Assembly: GCA_024280375.1 (NCBI GenBank)
Contig: JAJRQF010000022.1
Span: forward strand, 1-53,708
Length of the DNA: 53,708 nucleotides
Direction: 5' to 3'
Source: Alphaproteobacteria bacterium
GTDB lineage: Bacteria; Pseudomonadota; Alphaproteobacteria; Rhizobiales; Rhizobiaceae
The position numbers and the translations under genes were made by a program. The notes beneath the pieces were generated by a model, which ran no database searches, had not been told where the DNA came from, and was given only the letters and a program-made list of their open reading frames with translations. Position 1 is the first letter of the stretch. Each line of letters opens with the position of its first letter. Shown piece by piece: positions 17,800 to 27,677 of the stretch.

Positions 17800-19700
17800 C
17801 AAATCCCCCGCGCTTTCAGCACCTCGGTAATTTCATCCAGAATGGCCGGGTCATCAATCGTTGCCGGCACTTTATAGGCTTCGCCATCGGCGATTTTCTG
17901 GATCGTGCCGCGCAGAATTTTACCCGAGCGGGTTTTGGGCAGCCTTGCAACAGGTATTGCAATTTTGAAGGCTGCAACCGGGCCGATTTTCTGACGCACC
18001 AGCGCAATCACCTCTTTTTCAATCTCGGCCACATCGCGCGTAACGCCTGAATTGAGAATAAAGAAACCCGCTGGCAACTGGCCTTTGAGCTTATCAGCAA
18101 TACCAACAACCGCACATTCAGCAATATCAGGATGGGCCGCCACCACCTCTTCCATACCGCCGGTGGAAAGCCTGTGACCCGCCACATTAATGATGTCATC
18201 AGTGCGCGCCATAATGAACAGATAGCCATCTTCATCCATATAGCCCGCATCGGCGGTTTGGTAATAGCCCGGAAACTCGGTCAAATAGGCCTCGCGAAAG
18301 CGATCATCCGCGTGCCAAAGGCTTGGCAAACACCCCGGCGGCAATGGCATTTTGATGACAATATTGCCCAGTTCATTGCGCTCGAGTGGCGCGCCATCAT
18401 CCGATAACACTTCCATATGGTAGCCTGGCATTGGCACACAGGGAGAACCATATTTCACCGGCAAAAACCCAAGCCCTGCCGGATTTCCAGCGATTGGCCA
18501 GCCGGTTTCCGTCTGCCACCAATGGTCAATCACCGGTTTTTTCAAGTGCCGCTCGGCCCATTGAATAGTATCGGGATCAGCCCGTTCTCCGGCTAAAAAC
18601 AGGGTGCGGAAATTTGAAAGATCATAGTCTTTGATCAACTTCCCTTCCGGGTCTTCTTTTTTGATCGCCCGAAATGCGGTTGGCGCGGTGAACAGCGCCA
18701 CCACTTTGTGCTCCGAAATTATCCGCCAAAAAGTGCCTGCATCGGGTGTGCCAACCGGCTTGCCCTCAAACAAAATGGAGGTCGCCCCATGCAGCAGCGG
18801 CCCATAGGTAATATAGGAATGGCCAACCACCCACCCCACATCGGATGCAGCCCACCAAACCTCGCCCGGTGCCACCCCGTAAAACGCCGACATGGTCCAT
18901 TTAAGCGCCACCATATGGCCGCCATTATCGCGAATAACCCCCTTGGGCTGGCCAGTGGTGCCAGATGTATAAAGGATATAAAGCGGATCAGTTGCCGCAA
19001 CCGGCGTACAGGCAATTTCACGGCCCTCAACAATGGCTTTGCGGGTCTCGGCAGCATAATCGAAATCACGACCATCAATCATGTCGCAGGGCAATTGCTC
19101 CCGCTGCAAAATTATTGTCGAAGTTGGCTTACGGGAAGAAAGTTCAATCGCCTCATCCAGAAGCGGTTTATAGGCGATAATCCGACCCGGCTCGATACCG
19201 CAAGAAGCTGAAATGATAACCTTGGGTTCCGCATCATCAATCCGGGTTGCAAGTTCGGCCGCGGCAAAACCACCAAACACCACCGAGTGCACAGCCCCCA
19301 ACCGGGCGCAGGCCAACATGGCAAATGAGGCTTCCGGCGCCATCGGCATATAGATGATTACCCGGTCGCCTTTTTCAACCCCGCGATCTTTCAATACCGC
19401 AGCAAGAGCTACAACTTCGTCCTTCAGCTGCCTGTAAGTATAGGTTTTTTTAGCGCCAGTTATCGGACTGTCATAAATAAGTGCAGGTTGGTCAGCCCGC
19501 ACCCCATCCACATGACGGTCAACGCAATTATAGCAGGTATTGCACAAAGCCCCCTCAAACCATTCGCCATAAACATTGGCCGACGGATTGAAAATCTTTT
19601 TAGCTGGCTCATACCAGTCAATTTCTTTGGCGGCGATCGCCCAGAATTCCTCCGGATCATCCTGCCAGCTTTGATAGATTTCAGAATATTGCGACGTCAA
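17796..19700 (-). CDS. prpE: propionyl-CoA synthetase-like acyl-CoA ligase
   Basis: ATP-dependent, AMP-forming ligase of the PrpE/ACSS3 group that activates propionate (or acetate). The 634 residues fit PrpE rather than the slightly longer Acs: opening SEIYQSWQDDPEEFWAIAA, EIDWYEPAKKIF and NTCYNCVDRHVDG. The P-loop-like YTSGTTGQPKGVIRD, DHWWQTETGWPI and the acetylation-type lysine motif PKTRSGKILRG are intact. The start is TTG 19700 with a strong GGGAGG seven bases upstream, so the TTG is credible. No methylcitrate or propionyl-CoA carboxylase genes are near, so the pathway downstream is not shown here. Confidence 0.9.
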   Translation of the reverse strand: MTSQYSEIYQSWQDDPEEFWAIAAKEIDWYEPAKKIFNPSANVYGEWFEGALCNTCYNCVDRHVDGVRADQPALIYDSPITGAKKTYTYRQLKDEVVALAAVLKDRGVEKGDRVIIYMPMAPEASFAMLACARLGAVHSVVFGGFAAAELATRIDDAEPKVIISASCGIEPGRIIAYKPLLDEAIELSSRKPTSTIILQREQLPCDMIDGRDFDYAAETRKAIVEGREIACTPVAATDPLYILYTSGTTGQPKGVIRDNGGHMVALKWTMSAFYGVAPGEVWWAASDVGWVVGHSYITYGPLLHGATSILFEGKPVGTPDAGTFWRIISEHKVVALFTAPTAFRAIKKEDPEGKLIKDYDLSNFRTLFLAGERADPDTIQWAERHLKKPVIDHWWQTETGWPIAGNPAGLGFLPVKYGSPCVPMPGYHMEVLSDDGAPLERNELGNIVIKMPLPPGCLPSLWHADDRFREAYLTEFPGYYQTADAGYMDEDGYLFIMARTDDIINVAGHRLSTGGMEEVVAAHPDIAECAVVGIADKLKGQLPAGFFILNSGVTRDVAEIEKEVIALVRQKIGPVAAFKIAIPVARLPKTRSGKILRGTIQKIADGEAYKVPATIDDPAILDEITEVLKARGIC

Positions 19701-19855
19701 AACCTTGCCTCCCGTGAAATTTCTTCCAACAGACTAGACCAGTAAATATAGTTCCGTCTATCCACCATTTGTCGCAATTAAATCGAAGGGCGAAGGGAAT
19801 ATCGGCTCGATCTCAACTTGCGGATGGGTGAGATAACCAAGCACGCGCACTAAAT

Positions 19856-21181
19856 TTACCCCACGGCCAAGTCTGCGTCCTTCAATGTTTTCCAACCCAT
19901 TTTCTTGCGCAGTTTCTTCACCTGTTTGGCTGATTCAAGCACATTCGCATAGACCTCATGGCGCGGTGAATCCACATAATTCACCTTGCCGGAAACATCG
20001 AACTTCCCGGACTTAACAATTGCCTGAAAAGCCTCCACATTGGCCGAATTGCCATTTTTGAGGTCGGAATAATAATTCGCAACAATATCGGCAAACTCAT
20101 CATAGAAGCGATAAACTCCGCCATTAATTTCAATAAACCCAATACTGGCAAGGCTCGGATCGCTACGCAAAAGCGTGCGCATGAAAAGATCCGGGTGATC
20201 GAGCGACGGGTCAACCACGCTTTCATCAACAAACGGAATTTTGTGCTGATAACCGGTCGCCATGACGATGAGATCAACCTCTTCGCGCGACCCATCCTTA
20301 AACACCACCTCATTGCCCTCAAAACGCTCCACATCCACCTTCGGCACAAGGTCCCCATGCGCCATATGGTGCAGCGCTTGCGAATTAACAATCGGATGCG
20401 AATTAAGCGGCAGATGATCGGGCTTTTGCAATCCGTGACGGGTCACATCACCATTAATCAACCGCAACACCAGAGCCAGCGACCATTGCTGCATGAACAT
20501 CGGCAAAATCGAGCCGGTTACCGCAAACACATCGGCTGGCATGCCAAATACGTGTTTTGGAATAAAGTGATAGGCGCGTCGCATGGAAAGAAACGCCGCA
20601 TCGGCGGTGCGTGCGGCTTCTGCAGCTATATCAACGCCGGAATTACCCGCGCCAATGATCATCACCCGTTGGCCGCGAAAAATATCGCCATTACGGAATT
20701 TTGAGGAATGAATAATCTCGCCGGAAAATTCACCCGGATATTCCACCATGCGCGGGTGCCAGGCCAGACCGGTTGCCGCAATCACCGCATCATAGTGGTG
20801 GGTGGTGCCATCGGACAAGGTCACATCCCAACCCTCATCAAGCCGTTTAGCCGCGGTGATCTCGGTTGAAAATTGAATTTTGTCTTTTAAATCACAGGCA
20901 TCTGCAAATGAGTTTAGATAGGCCAAAATCCGTGGATGGCCGGGGTAATCTGGATAGTCATCAGGCATCGGAAAGCCCATAAATCCCGACATGGTTTTGG
21001 AAGAAATCATATGCGCACTGTCATACATGGCGCTGCCGGGATTATTTTGATCCCAAACACCGCCCACATTGCTGTGGCGTTCATAATGATCGTAATTGAT
21101 ATTGCGGCGCTTCAATGCCCGCGCCATGGAAAGTCCACCGGCGCCAGCGCCAATAATACAGGCTTTAAATTCTTTACTCAT
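19856..21181 (-). CDS. flavin-containing monooxygenase-like protein
   Basis: A 441-residue two-dinucleotide-fold flavoprotein. Visible are the FAD-binding IIGAGAGGLSMA at the N-terminus, an FMO-type segment EFSGEIIHSSKF near residue 150, the NADPH-binding IIGAGNSGVDIAAEA near 177, and LIVMATGYQHKIPF near 305. This is the class B monooxygenase layout, oxygenating N, S or carbonyl groups. The substrate cannot be inferred; I see no reason to call it trimethylamine monooxygenase. It stands alone between prpE and the RDD gene. Confidence 0.88.
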   Translation of the reverse strand: MSKEFKACIIGAGAGGLSMARALKRRNINYDHYERHSNVGGVWDQNNPGSAMYDSAHMISSKTMSGFMGFPMPDDYPDYPGHPRILAYLNSFADACDLKDKIQFSTEITAAKRLDEGWDVTLSDGTTHHYDAVIAATGLAWHPRMVEYPGEFSGEIIHSSKFRNGDIFRGQRVMIIGAGNSGVDIAAEAARTADAAFLSMRRAYHFIPKHVFGMPADVFAVTGSILPMFMQQWSLALVLRLINGDVTRHGLQKPDHLPLNSHPIVNSQALHHMAHGDLVPKVDVERFEGNEVVFKDGSREEVDLIVMATGYQHKIPFVDESVVDPSLDHPDLFMRTLLRSDPSLASIGFIEINGGVYRFYDEFADIVANYYSDLKNGNSANVEAFQAIVKSGKFDVSGKVNYVDSPRHEVYANVLESAKQVKKLRKKMGWKTLKDADLAVG

Positions 21182-21296
21182 ATCTCTCCCCGTTTTTGAC
21201 TAGATAAGGCAAATACCGGGTTGTTGTCGAGCGATTTACAATTCTACGTTAAAGTTTGGTTAACCATGTGGCGGCGTCCAAGAGCTCCACCAAGTC

Positions 21297-22169
21297 TTAT
21301 ATTTTAGTTTGTGATTTAGCTGAAACTGCGGCTGGTTGCGTCCAGCGGTCCCCAACAACAAACAATCCGCTCCAGCGATCCCAATATGTTTGATCGCGCC
21401 AACGAATAAAAGACCCAAATGTAAACCAGAACACAACAACAAAACCGCCAATTGCCAGAGCAATGCCTACACCAAATCTATTAAACAGCTGCATTTCGGT
21501 TAATGGCCCCAAAGACAGCGCTATATCTTCATAACTTAAGCCAGATGATTGAAACAATTCATATAATCCAGACAAAGAAATCAATACAAAAAGTATTCCT
21601 TTGATATACTCTCTTCTTATCGCAGTCATTAAACTGGGCTTCTTCCCGGAAATATCGGCAACAGTCAGTCCCATCCACCGCTTGCCAATTGTTTTGCCAT
21701 ATCGGGAAATCATAAGCGCGAATAACAAAGGGGCCAATAAATACATAATTGTATCAAGCAACAGGTATTCCATTGGCAAAATTTCACGATCAATCGAAGG
21801 TATAGGTAAGCTGATTTTCTGATTGTAACCCACTCCGTCAACTGAGGTTTGACGCATAAGTAAACCCAAATTAATCGAGGTAATTCCCATCGTCGTATAT
21901 TTACAAATATACTGGCTTCTCACGACATTAGGCTCGTCGGGAAATATTTTCTCAAAGCGTTCCTTAGAAATAAAGTCGGCCGGTTTACAATAGGTCGACT
22001 TAACAAAGCCGGGCGCCATCAAATTTATTTTAAAAACAGAATTTACCCCAACCGCGATCACCGTAAACAAGATTGCGACAACCAGTAAATCAATGAAAAA
22101 AGCAAAGGCGCGCCGCCAAAAAAAACGCGGCATAAACTCCATTACATCGCTATTTTCAATATTTTCCAT
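21297..22169 (-). CDS. RDD family membrane protein
   Basis: A 290-residue inner-membrane protein. The RDD pattern is seen as FWRRAFAFFIDLLVVAI (residues 17-33) and in the later helix with GKTIGKRWMGLTV (about 180-192). There are about four or five hydrophobic segments and a large, cysteine-containing loop (TYCKPADF, QYICKYTT) between the first two, longer than in the minimal RDD domain. The start is only two bases after the yebC stop, so the two are cotranscribed. Some RDD proteins are implicated in ion (Na+/H+) transport; no specific role is shown. Confidence 0.82.
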   Translation of the reverse strand: MENIENSDVMEFMPRFFWRRAFAFFIDLLVVAILFTVIAVGVNSVFKINLMAPGFVKSTYCKPADFISKERFEKIFPDEPNVVRSQYICKYTTMGITSINLGLLMRQTSVDGVGYNQKISLPIPSIDREILPMEYLLLDTIMYLLAPLLFALMISRYGKTIGKRWMGLTVADISGKKPSLMTAIRREYIKGILFVLISLSGLYELFQSSGLSYEDIALSLGPLTEMQLFNRFGVGIALAIGGFVVVFWFTFGSFIRWRDQTYWDRWSGLFVVGDRWTQPAAVSAKSQTKI

Positions 22170-22171
22170 AT

Positions 22172-22921
22172 TCAGGCAGCCGAGAGTTTGGTCATTACAT
22201 CATCGCTAATTTCAAAATTTGAATAGACGTTCTGCACGTCATCATCATCTTCCAGCGCGTCTATCAGCTTCATCAAAGTCCCGGCCTTATCTTCACCCAC
22301 CGGCACAAGGTTTTGCGGTTTCCAGGTCGGATTAACAGATAAAGCCTCACCCAATACCCCCTCAAGCGCAGATGCCACAGAGCCCATATCTTCAAAGGCG
22401 CAGATGATTATGTGGCCATCCTCATCAGAGGTCACATCTTCTGCCCCCGCCTCAATCGCCGCTTCCATAACGGCATCCTCATCACCGGCATCCGCGCCGT
22501 AACGAATTTCACCCACCCGGTCGAACATAAAGCCAACTGATCCGGTTTCGCCCAATTGGCCACCATTTTTGGTAAAGCAGGCCCGCACATTACCCGCAGA
22601 ACGGTTTTTGTTATCGGTCAACGCTTCAACAATAACCGCAACACCGCCGGGGCCGTAGCCCTCATAGCGAATTTCAAAATAATCATCACCATCACCGGCA
22701 GAGCCTTTGGTGACCGCGCGCTGAATATTATCCTTCGGCATCGATTGGCCACGGGCATTTTGAATGGCCAGACGCAGGCGCGGATTGCCATCCGGATCGG
22801 GGCCACCCATTTTAGATGCTACTGTAATTTCCTTGGAGAGCTTTGCAAACATCTTGGAGCGCACTGCATCTTGGCGCCCTTTGCGGTGCATGATGTTTTT
22901 AAACTTGGAATGGCCAGCCAT
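22172..22921 (-). CDS. yebC: YebC/PmpR-family protein
   Basis: A 249-residue protein of the YebC/TACO1 family, which assists translation of polyproline-type or difficult sequences and has been described as a DNA-binding regulator (PmpR). The start [17 protein letters not shown] and the motifs [33 protein letters not shown] and [15 protein letters not shown] are all present and complete. In many relatives it lies directly before ruvC; here it is on the other strand about 8 kb away, with the RDD gene behind it. Confidence 0.96.
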   Translation of the reverse strand: MAGHSKFKNIMHRKGRQDAVRSKMFAKLSKEITVASKMGGPDPDGNPRLRLAIQNARGQSMPKDNIQRAVTKGSAGDGDDYFEIRYEGYGPGGVAVIVEALTDNKNRSAGNVRACFTKNGGQLGETGSVGFMFDRVGEIRYGADAGDEDAVMEAAIEAGAEDVTSDEDGHIIICAFEDMGSVASALEGVLGEALSVNPTWKPQNLVPVGEDKAGTLMKLIDALEDDDDVQNVYSNFEISDDVMTKLSAA

Positions 22922-23157
22922 TTTATTCGATCCGTTTGTTTAATGTACTTGAATAATCGCCTGTGCTTATAGAAAGAACCTGTGCATACGTCCAGTCTTC
23001 AGGTTGCCCGGCCCCAACAAAATCACAATTTATGGATTATCGTAATTGCGGTTTCATTTTTGTGCCGAATTGCGGTAATAAGTAAAATTCAAAGGGGAAG
23101 CCGGGCTGGAATTTAAAATGCGGCTGCAGGCAAAGATTTAACTGGAGGCAAAGCCAG

Positions 23158-24144
23158 GTGGCACGAGAATACGACCCCCACAAATTATCATCGCCAAGAG
23201 TATTTCTCTTGAGCATGTTGATATTCGTGATCATTGTTGGATTTCTGGCAATGATTTTATATCGTCAACTTTCCGTCGCTTTTATCACCAATCCCGGGTT
23301 AAATGGCCTGATTATAGGGGTTCTTGTGGTAGGAATGCTGCTTGGCTTCATGCAGGTAATCCGTTTGATGCCAGAAGTTTCTTGGGTAAATTCTTTCCGT
23401 TTGGGAGAACATGAACACGAGGTTAGGCGCGAACCGGTATTGCTTGCACCGATGGCCACATTAATTGGCGAGCACCGCGAAGGGGTTTCACTTTCTACCA
23501 GTTCGATGCGCTCAATCCTTGATTCGATTGGCAATCGGCTGGACGAATCACGTGAGATATCGCGCTATTTAATCGGCCTACTGGTGTTTTTGGGCCTGCT
23601 CGGCACCTTTTGGGGCCTGCTTGCAACGATCGGCTCAATTGGTGACACCATCCAATCGCTAGACCCGGGCACCGGCGATACTAATGATGTTCTTGACGCC
23701 CTCAAAAGCGGATTGAAGCAGCCGCTGGATGGTATGGGTACAGCATTTTCATCCTCTCTATTTGGTCTTGCAGGATCGCTCATTCTCGGTTTCCTCGACC
23801 TGCAATCCGGTCAGGCTCAAAACCGGTTTTATACCGAATTGGAAAACTGGCTCTCCACCGTCACCGACGTTAACGGAGATTTTTACGCAACCGGTGGCGG
23901 TAATTCAGACGATATGACAGCGGCCATTAAACAGCTCACAACCAATGTTGGCGAAGGCGGCTCGGTTTCCAGCCAGCGCGCAACGGAAGCGATGGCCAAT
24001 TTGGCCGAAGGCATTCAAGGCCTGGTCAAACACATGCGCTCGGAACAACAATTACTGCGGGATTGGGTTGAATCTCAATCCAGTCAACAAAAAGACATCA
24101 AAAAATTACTACAAAAGCTCAATGACATTGTGGATCACAAATAA
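23158..24144 (+). CDS. MotA/TolQ/ExbB-like proton channel protein
   Basis: A 328-residue membrane protein annotated in relatives as a MotA- or ExbB-like protein. Hydrophobic segments lie at about residues 12-36, 45-63, 137-158 and 196-215; the third contains LLVFLGLLGTFWGLLAT and the fourth region GMGTAFSSSLFGLAGSLILG, typical of the MotA/TolQ/ExbB core. The C-terminal 70 residues are a cytoplasmic helix. Start is GTG 23158 behind GGAGG. The MotB-like gene follows after 4 bp, so the two should form one ion-driven complex. No flagellar genes are near. Confidence 0.85.
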   Translation: MAREYDPHKLSSPRVFLLSMLIFVIIVGFLAMILYRQLSVAFITNPGLNGLIIGVLVVGMLLGFMQVIRLMPEVSWVNSFRLGEHEHEVRREPVLLAPMATLIGEHREGVSLSTSSMRSILDSIGNRLDESREISRYLIGLLVFLGLLGTFWGLLATIGSIGDTIQSLDPGTGDTNDVLDALKSGLKQPLDGMGTAFSSSLFGLAGSLILGFLDLQSGQAQNRFYTELENWLSTVTDVNGDFYATGGGNSDDMTAAIKQLTTNVGEGGSVSSQRATEAMANLAEGIQGLVKHMRSEQQLLRDWVESQSSQQKDIKKLLQKLNDIVDHK

Positions 24145-24148
24145 ATAG

Positions 24149-25180
24149 ATGGCATTTTCACGCGGCAGACGGCGGGAAAACCGCGTTGATTACTGGCCGG
24201 GCTTTGTTGATGCCCTGTCCACATTGCTGCTCGCCATCATGTTTTTGCTCTCGGTCTTTGTTCTGGCGCAATTTCTCCTGTCACAGGAAATTTCCGGCAA
24301 GGACACGGTGCTTAACCGGCTGAATTCTCAAATCAACGAATTAACATCGCTGCTGGCGCTGGAGCGCTCCAACAAACAAGACCTCAATGACAGTCTATTG
24401 TCGCTGCAATCAAGTTTGCAGGTGGCAGAAACGGATCGCTCGCGCCTGCAAAAACTATTGGCAAAGGGATCGGGTGCCATCGGAGTTGCCGAAAAAAAGG
24501 CCAATGCGCTTTCCGGTTCACTGGATGAACAAAAGAAACTCAGCAAACGCGCGCTCTCACAGGTTCAATTACTCAATCAGCAGATTTCTGCCCTTCGCCG
24601 ACAAATAGCGGCACTCGAAGATGCACTGGATGCTTCTGAAAGTACTGACCGGGAAAGCAAAACCAAAATTGCCGATCTCGGCAAACGCTTGAATGTGGCG
24701 CTGGCCCAAAGGGTTCAGGAACTTTCGCGTTATCGTTCTGATTTCTTTGGCCGGTTGCGCGAGATATTAAGCGACCGCTCCGACATTAGGGTTGTTGGCG
24801 ACCGGTTTGTCTTCCAGTCGGAAGTGCTTTTTGGTTCCGGTGCCGCAGAAATTAACGCCCAGGGCAAGGCCGAAATGAAAAAGCTGGCCGATGCCCTATT
24901 ACAGCTTTCAGAGGAAATTCCGACGGAAATTAACTGGGTTTTGCGGGTTGATGGCCACACCGATGACCGTGCTATTCGAGGCCGTGGCCGAATTCGTGAT
25001 AACTGGGAACTCTCATCCTTCAGGGCCATTTCTGTGGTGCAATATCTGATCTCTCAAGGTGTAGATCCGACACGTCTTGTTGCGGCCGGCTTTGGCGAAT
25101 TCCAACCCATTGAAAATGCCGATACAAATGAAGCGCGCACTAAAAACCGCCGCATCGAACTTAAATTAACAGAGCGATAA
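24149..25180 (+). CDS. MotB-like OmpA-domain peptidoglycan-binding protein
   Basis: A 343-residue protein built as a stator B subunit. A short basic N-terminus is followed by one membrane helix with YWPGFVDALSTLLLAIMF; Asp21 sits where MotB has its proton-carrying Asp. Residues 60-190 are a long coiled coil, and residues 215-340 an OmpA-like peptidoglycan-binding domain (VDGHTDDRAIRGRG, NWELSSFRA, AAGFGEFQP, NRRIELKL). Made directly after its MotA-like partner. This suggests a non-flagellar machine working between inner membrane and cell wall. Confidence 0.86.
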   Translation: MAFSRGRRRENRVDYWPGFVDALSTLLLAIMFLLSVFVLAQFLLSQEISGKDTVLNRLNSQINELTSLLALERSNKQDLNDSLLSLQSSLQVAETDRSRLQKLLAKGSGAIGVAEKKANALSGSLDEQKKLSKRALSQVQLLNQQISALRRQIAALEDALDASESTDRESKTKIADLGKRLNVALAQRVQELSRYRSDFFGRLREILSDRSDIRVVGDRFVFQSEVLFGSGAAEINAQGKAEMKKLADALLQLSEEIPTEINWVLRVDGHTDDRAIRGRGRIRDNWELSSFRAISVVQYLISQGVDPTRLVAAGFGEFQPIENADTNEARTKNRRIELKLTER

Positions 25181-25197
25181 ATTTCCCGGGGCTAAGC

Positions 25198-25782
25198 TTG
25201 CAAAAATCTTCTCATTTAGAAAAACTGATTTCTGGTTTGGGCGGGTTTATCGCCATTTTTCTCGTCTACAAAATCACCAATCTGTTTGAGCAGGCTCTCA
25301 ATGCGCAATTGCTGTTTGTTGCCTCAATGGGGGCTACCGCCGTATTGCTTTTTGCGGCCCCGCAAGGGCCACTATCGCAGCCCTGGAACGTTACGGGCGG
25401 GCATGTGGTCTCAGCATTTTTCGGGGTATTGGCCCACGGCATGATCAAGGATCCATTTGTTGCAGGTGCAGCCGCAGTTGGTCTTTCAATCACCGCCATG
25501 CATTATTTGAACTGCCTGCATCCCCCCGGCGGCGCGACCGCACTTGTGGCGGTAATTGGTGGCTCCAGTGTCGACAGTTTCGGCTTTACCTATGTGTTTT
25601 TCCCGGTCGGTTTAAGCGCTGTTATGATGGTGTTGATCGCCATTGCGTTCAATTATCTGTTTGCCTGGCGGCGATATCCCGCAGCGTTGTTCAAAGATGG
25701 CCCTGAGGATGTGTCTGAATTGCAAAAATTAGAGCCTGTGAAGGAAGTCCTACAAAGTGAAAAAGTAGAACCGCAGGAATAA
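25198..25782 (+). CDS. HPP family integral membrane protein
   Basis: A 194-residue protein with four or five membrane helices and the family signature LHPPGGATALVAV near residue 107; SMGATAVLLFAAP and PWNVTGGHVVSAFFG are also typical. Some HPP proteins in plants and cyanobacteria move nitrite across membranes, but bacterial roles are largely open. The start is TTG 25198 with a GGGG a few bases upstream, 17 bp after the MotB-like gene, so it probably belongs to the same operon. The C-terminal 35 residues are acidic and cytoplasmic-looking. Confidence 0.85.
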   Translation: MQKSSHLEKLISGLGGFIAIFLVYKITNLFEQALNAQLLFVASMGATAVLLFAAPQGPLSQPWNVTGGHVVSAFFGVLAHGMIKDPFVAGAAAVGLSITAMHYLNCLHPPGGATALVAVIGGSSVDSFGFTYVFFPVGLSAVMMVLIAIAFNYLFAWRRYPAALFKDGPEDVSELQKLEPVKEVLQSEKVEPQE

Positions 25783-25970
25783 ACCCTTAACTCCTTTCCA
25801 ATAGCCGGCAAATCAGATAGCAATGCTGTTTACTATGAAATGAACCAAATTACTGTTTGGCTACAATTCCAAACTGCAATGCAGGTATTTACCTGTAATA
25901 ACCGACCTATTATTTCGTACATTCAGGCCATTCATATTGAACTGGCATTTTAGACGGGTAATTGCAGCAG

Positions 25971-27554
25971 ATGATAAAATCTTTGGCAGAATATCTACTC
26001 TTCCGGACCGCATTTAAGCGGATCTTGATTGGAATTCTGGCGATTGCCATCGCATTTGTTTTATCGGCCTTTTCCGCAGACGATGCCTTTGCCGAACGCA
26101 AGAAATATAAAAAGTATCGCAAAAATCAAAAAGTACACCATCGTGTATACAAACGTTCAGGTAAAAATGTTCGAAAAAAGAGCCGCAAGCGTATTCGCAA
26201 ACGGAAAACCAGACGTGCACGCGCCAAAGTGGTCCGTGCCCACCCAATGTTGGCCAAAGCCCGCACCGAGCTTAAAATCGGTTCTCGATATTATAAGGCA
26301 TTAGTCAAATTTTATGCCAAGAGAGGGTACAAAAAAGCCTGGTACAACCAAATTGAACTGACCTCGAACGGTAAAATCCTGTTGCAGCGACTGCGCCTTG
26401 CGCATCAAGATGGCCTGGATCAGGCTGACTATAATTTACCCGCCAGCAAAGCCACAAAAAATGGAATGATGGATGATATTAAACTATCATTCTCGCTGAT
26501 CCGCTATGGTGAGCAGGTGCAGGCAGGAAGGCTTTCCCCCTCAAGAATTGTTGCAGAGCATGATTTAAAACCCGTTCACCCGGACCTTGCGGCATTGCTG
26601 GTTAAAGCCAGCACGAGCAAAAACCCCGGTGCCGTTCTTGAACAATTGCCGCCACCTCACCCTCAATACAAGCTGCTCAAGGCAAAGCTGGCCAATTTGC
26701 GGGCGAATGAAAAATCGGCAAAAATACATCATACAAAACTTGATGTTCCGATGCTTAAGGCGGTTATAAAAACCACCCTCGCCCGTGAGGATATGATCAT
26801 CGCCAATATGGAACGCTGGCGCTGGTTACCGCGCGAACTGGGCGAAAAGCATATCTGGATCAATCTGCCTTCTTACCGGCTTTTGGTGAAAGAGATGGGC
26901 AAGATCACATTTTCGACCAAGGGCATCATCGGCAAAATAGACGCTCCAACACCGCTGATCACCTCCAAAGTCAAAAACATCATCGTCAATCCGTTTTGGA
27001 ACATTCCCGCATCTGTCGTCGCCAGTGAAATATTACCCAAATTGCAAAGCAATCAGAGCGATTATCTGCAAACCCAATCCATCAAAGTACTCAGGCGTGG
27101 TGGCCGTATTGTTGATCCGACAAAAGTGGATTGGACAAAGATCACCAATCCTCGTTCCTATCGGTTTCGCCAGTCTCCCGGCAAACAAAATGCGCTTGGC
27201 AAATTAAAGGTGCTGTTTCCAAACTCTCATTCAATTTATCTGCATGACACAAATGAACCGGAACTGTTTGCGAACGCCAATCTGGCCCTTTCGCATGGCT
27301 GTATTCGGTTGGCCAACCCGATCGGTTTTGCCGACGCAATTGCATCCTACGACAGCCATCTGCAATCTCAAATGCCAGGGACATTGCTGGGTCCGCGTGA
27401 GCGCTGGCTCAAATACAAAGCGATACTGCCGGTGCATCTGGTCTACTTCACGGCCACGGTAAATGCCGATGGAAAACTGGTGACATTGCCCGATATTTAT
27501 CGCTATGATGAGAAAACGACCGCCATATTCCGCGGGGATAATCAAAACTCTTAA
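25971..27554 (+). CDS. L,D-transpeptidase (YkuD domain)
   Basis: An envelope enzyme that makes 3-3 peptidoglycan crosslinks or attaches proteins to the wall. The 527-residue product has an N-terminal membrane anchor or signal (residues 17-40), a strongly basic stretch (KKYKKYRKNQ..., RKRIRKRKTRRAR), a peptidoglycan-binding-like part, and a C-terminal catalytic domain with SHGCIRLANP, placing the active Cys at about residue 444. MERWRWLPRELG before the catalytic domain is typical of the YcbB/LdtD type. The start could also be TTG 25962. The next gene is another envelope enzyme. Confidence 0.9.
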   Translation: MIKSLAEYLLFRTAFKRILIGILAIAIAFVLSAFSADDAFAERKKYKKYRKNQKVHHRVYKRSGKNVRKKSRKRIRKRKTRRARAKVVRAHPMLAKARTELKIGSRYYKALVKFYAKRGYKKAWYNQIELTSNGKILLQRLRLAHQDGLDQADYNLPASKATKNGMMDDIKLSFSLIRYGEQVQAGRLSPSRIVAEHDLKPVHPDLAALLVKASTSKNPGAVLEQLPPPHPQYKLLKAKLANLRANEKSAKIHHTKLDVPMLKAVIKTTLAREDMIIANMERWRWLPRELGEKHIWINLPSYRLLVKEMGKITFSTKGIIGKIDAPTPLITSKVKNIIVNPFWNIPASVVASEILPKLQSNQSDYLQTQSIKVLRRGGRIVDPTKVDWTKITNPRSYRFRQSPGKQNALGKLKVLFPNSHSIYLHDTNEPELFANANLALSHGCIRLANPIGFADAIASYDSHLQSQMPGTLLGPRERWLKYKAILPVHLVYFTATVNADGKLVTLPDIYRYDEKTTAIFRGDNQNS

Positions 27555-27677
27555 TAAATTGTTAGTTATACACCATTTACCATAATGAAAATCATTCTAC
27601 AGGTGCCATTGTATGACCATATTTGCCATATTATTGGATGCTGAGGGACCTGTTTACCATTCTCCTGCAATGTAGTC

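Noticed and set aside
19856-21181. Trimethylamine monooxygenase (tmm)
   Set aside because: The FMO fold motifs are generic and no tdm, TMAO transporter or methylamine genes are nearby.
23158-25180. Zorya-type anti-phage system (ZorA/ZorB are MotA/MotB-like)
   Set aside because: No ZorC, ZorD or ZorE gene follows; the pair is followed by an HPP gene and wall enzymes, and the MotA-like protein lacks the very long cytoplasmic tail of ZorA. The arrangement fits a resident chromosomal locus.
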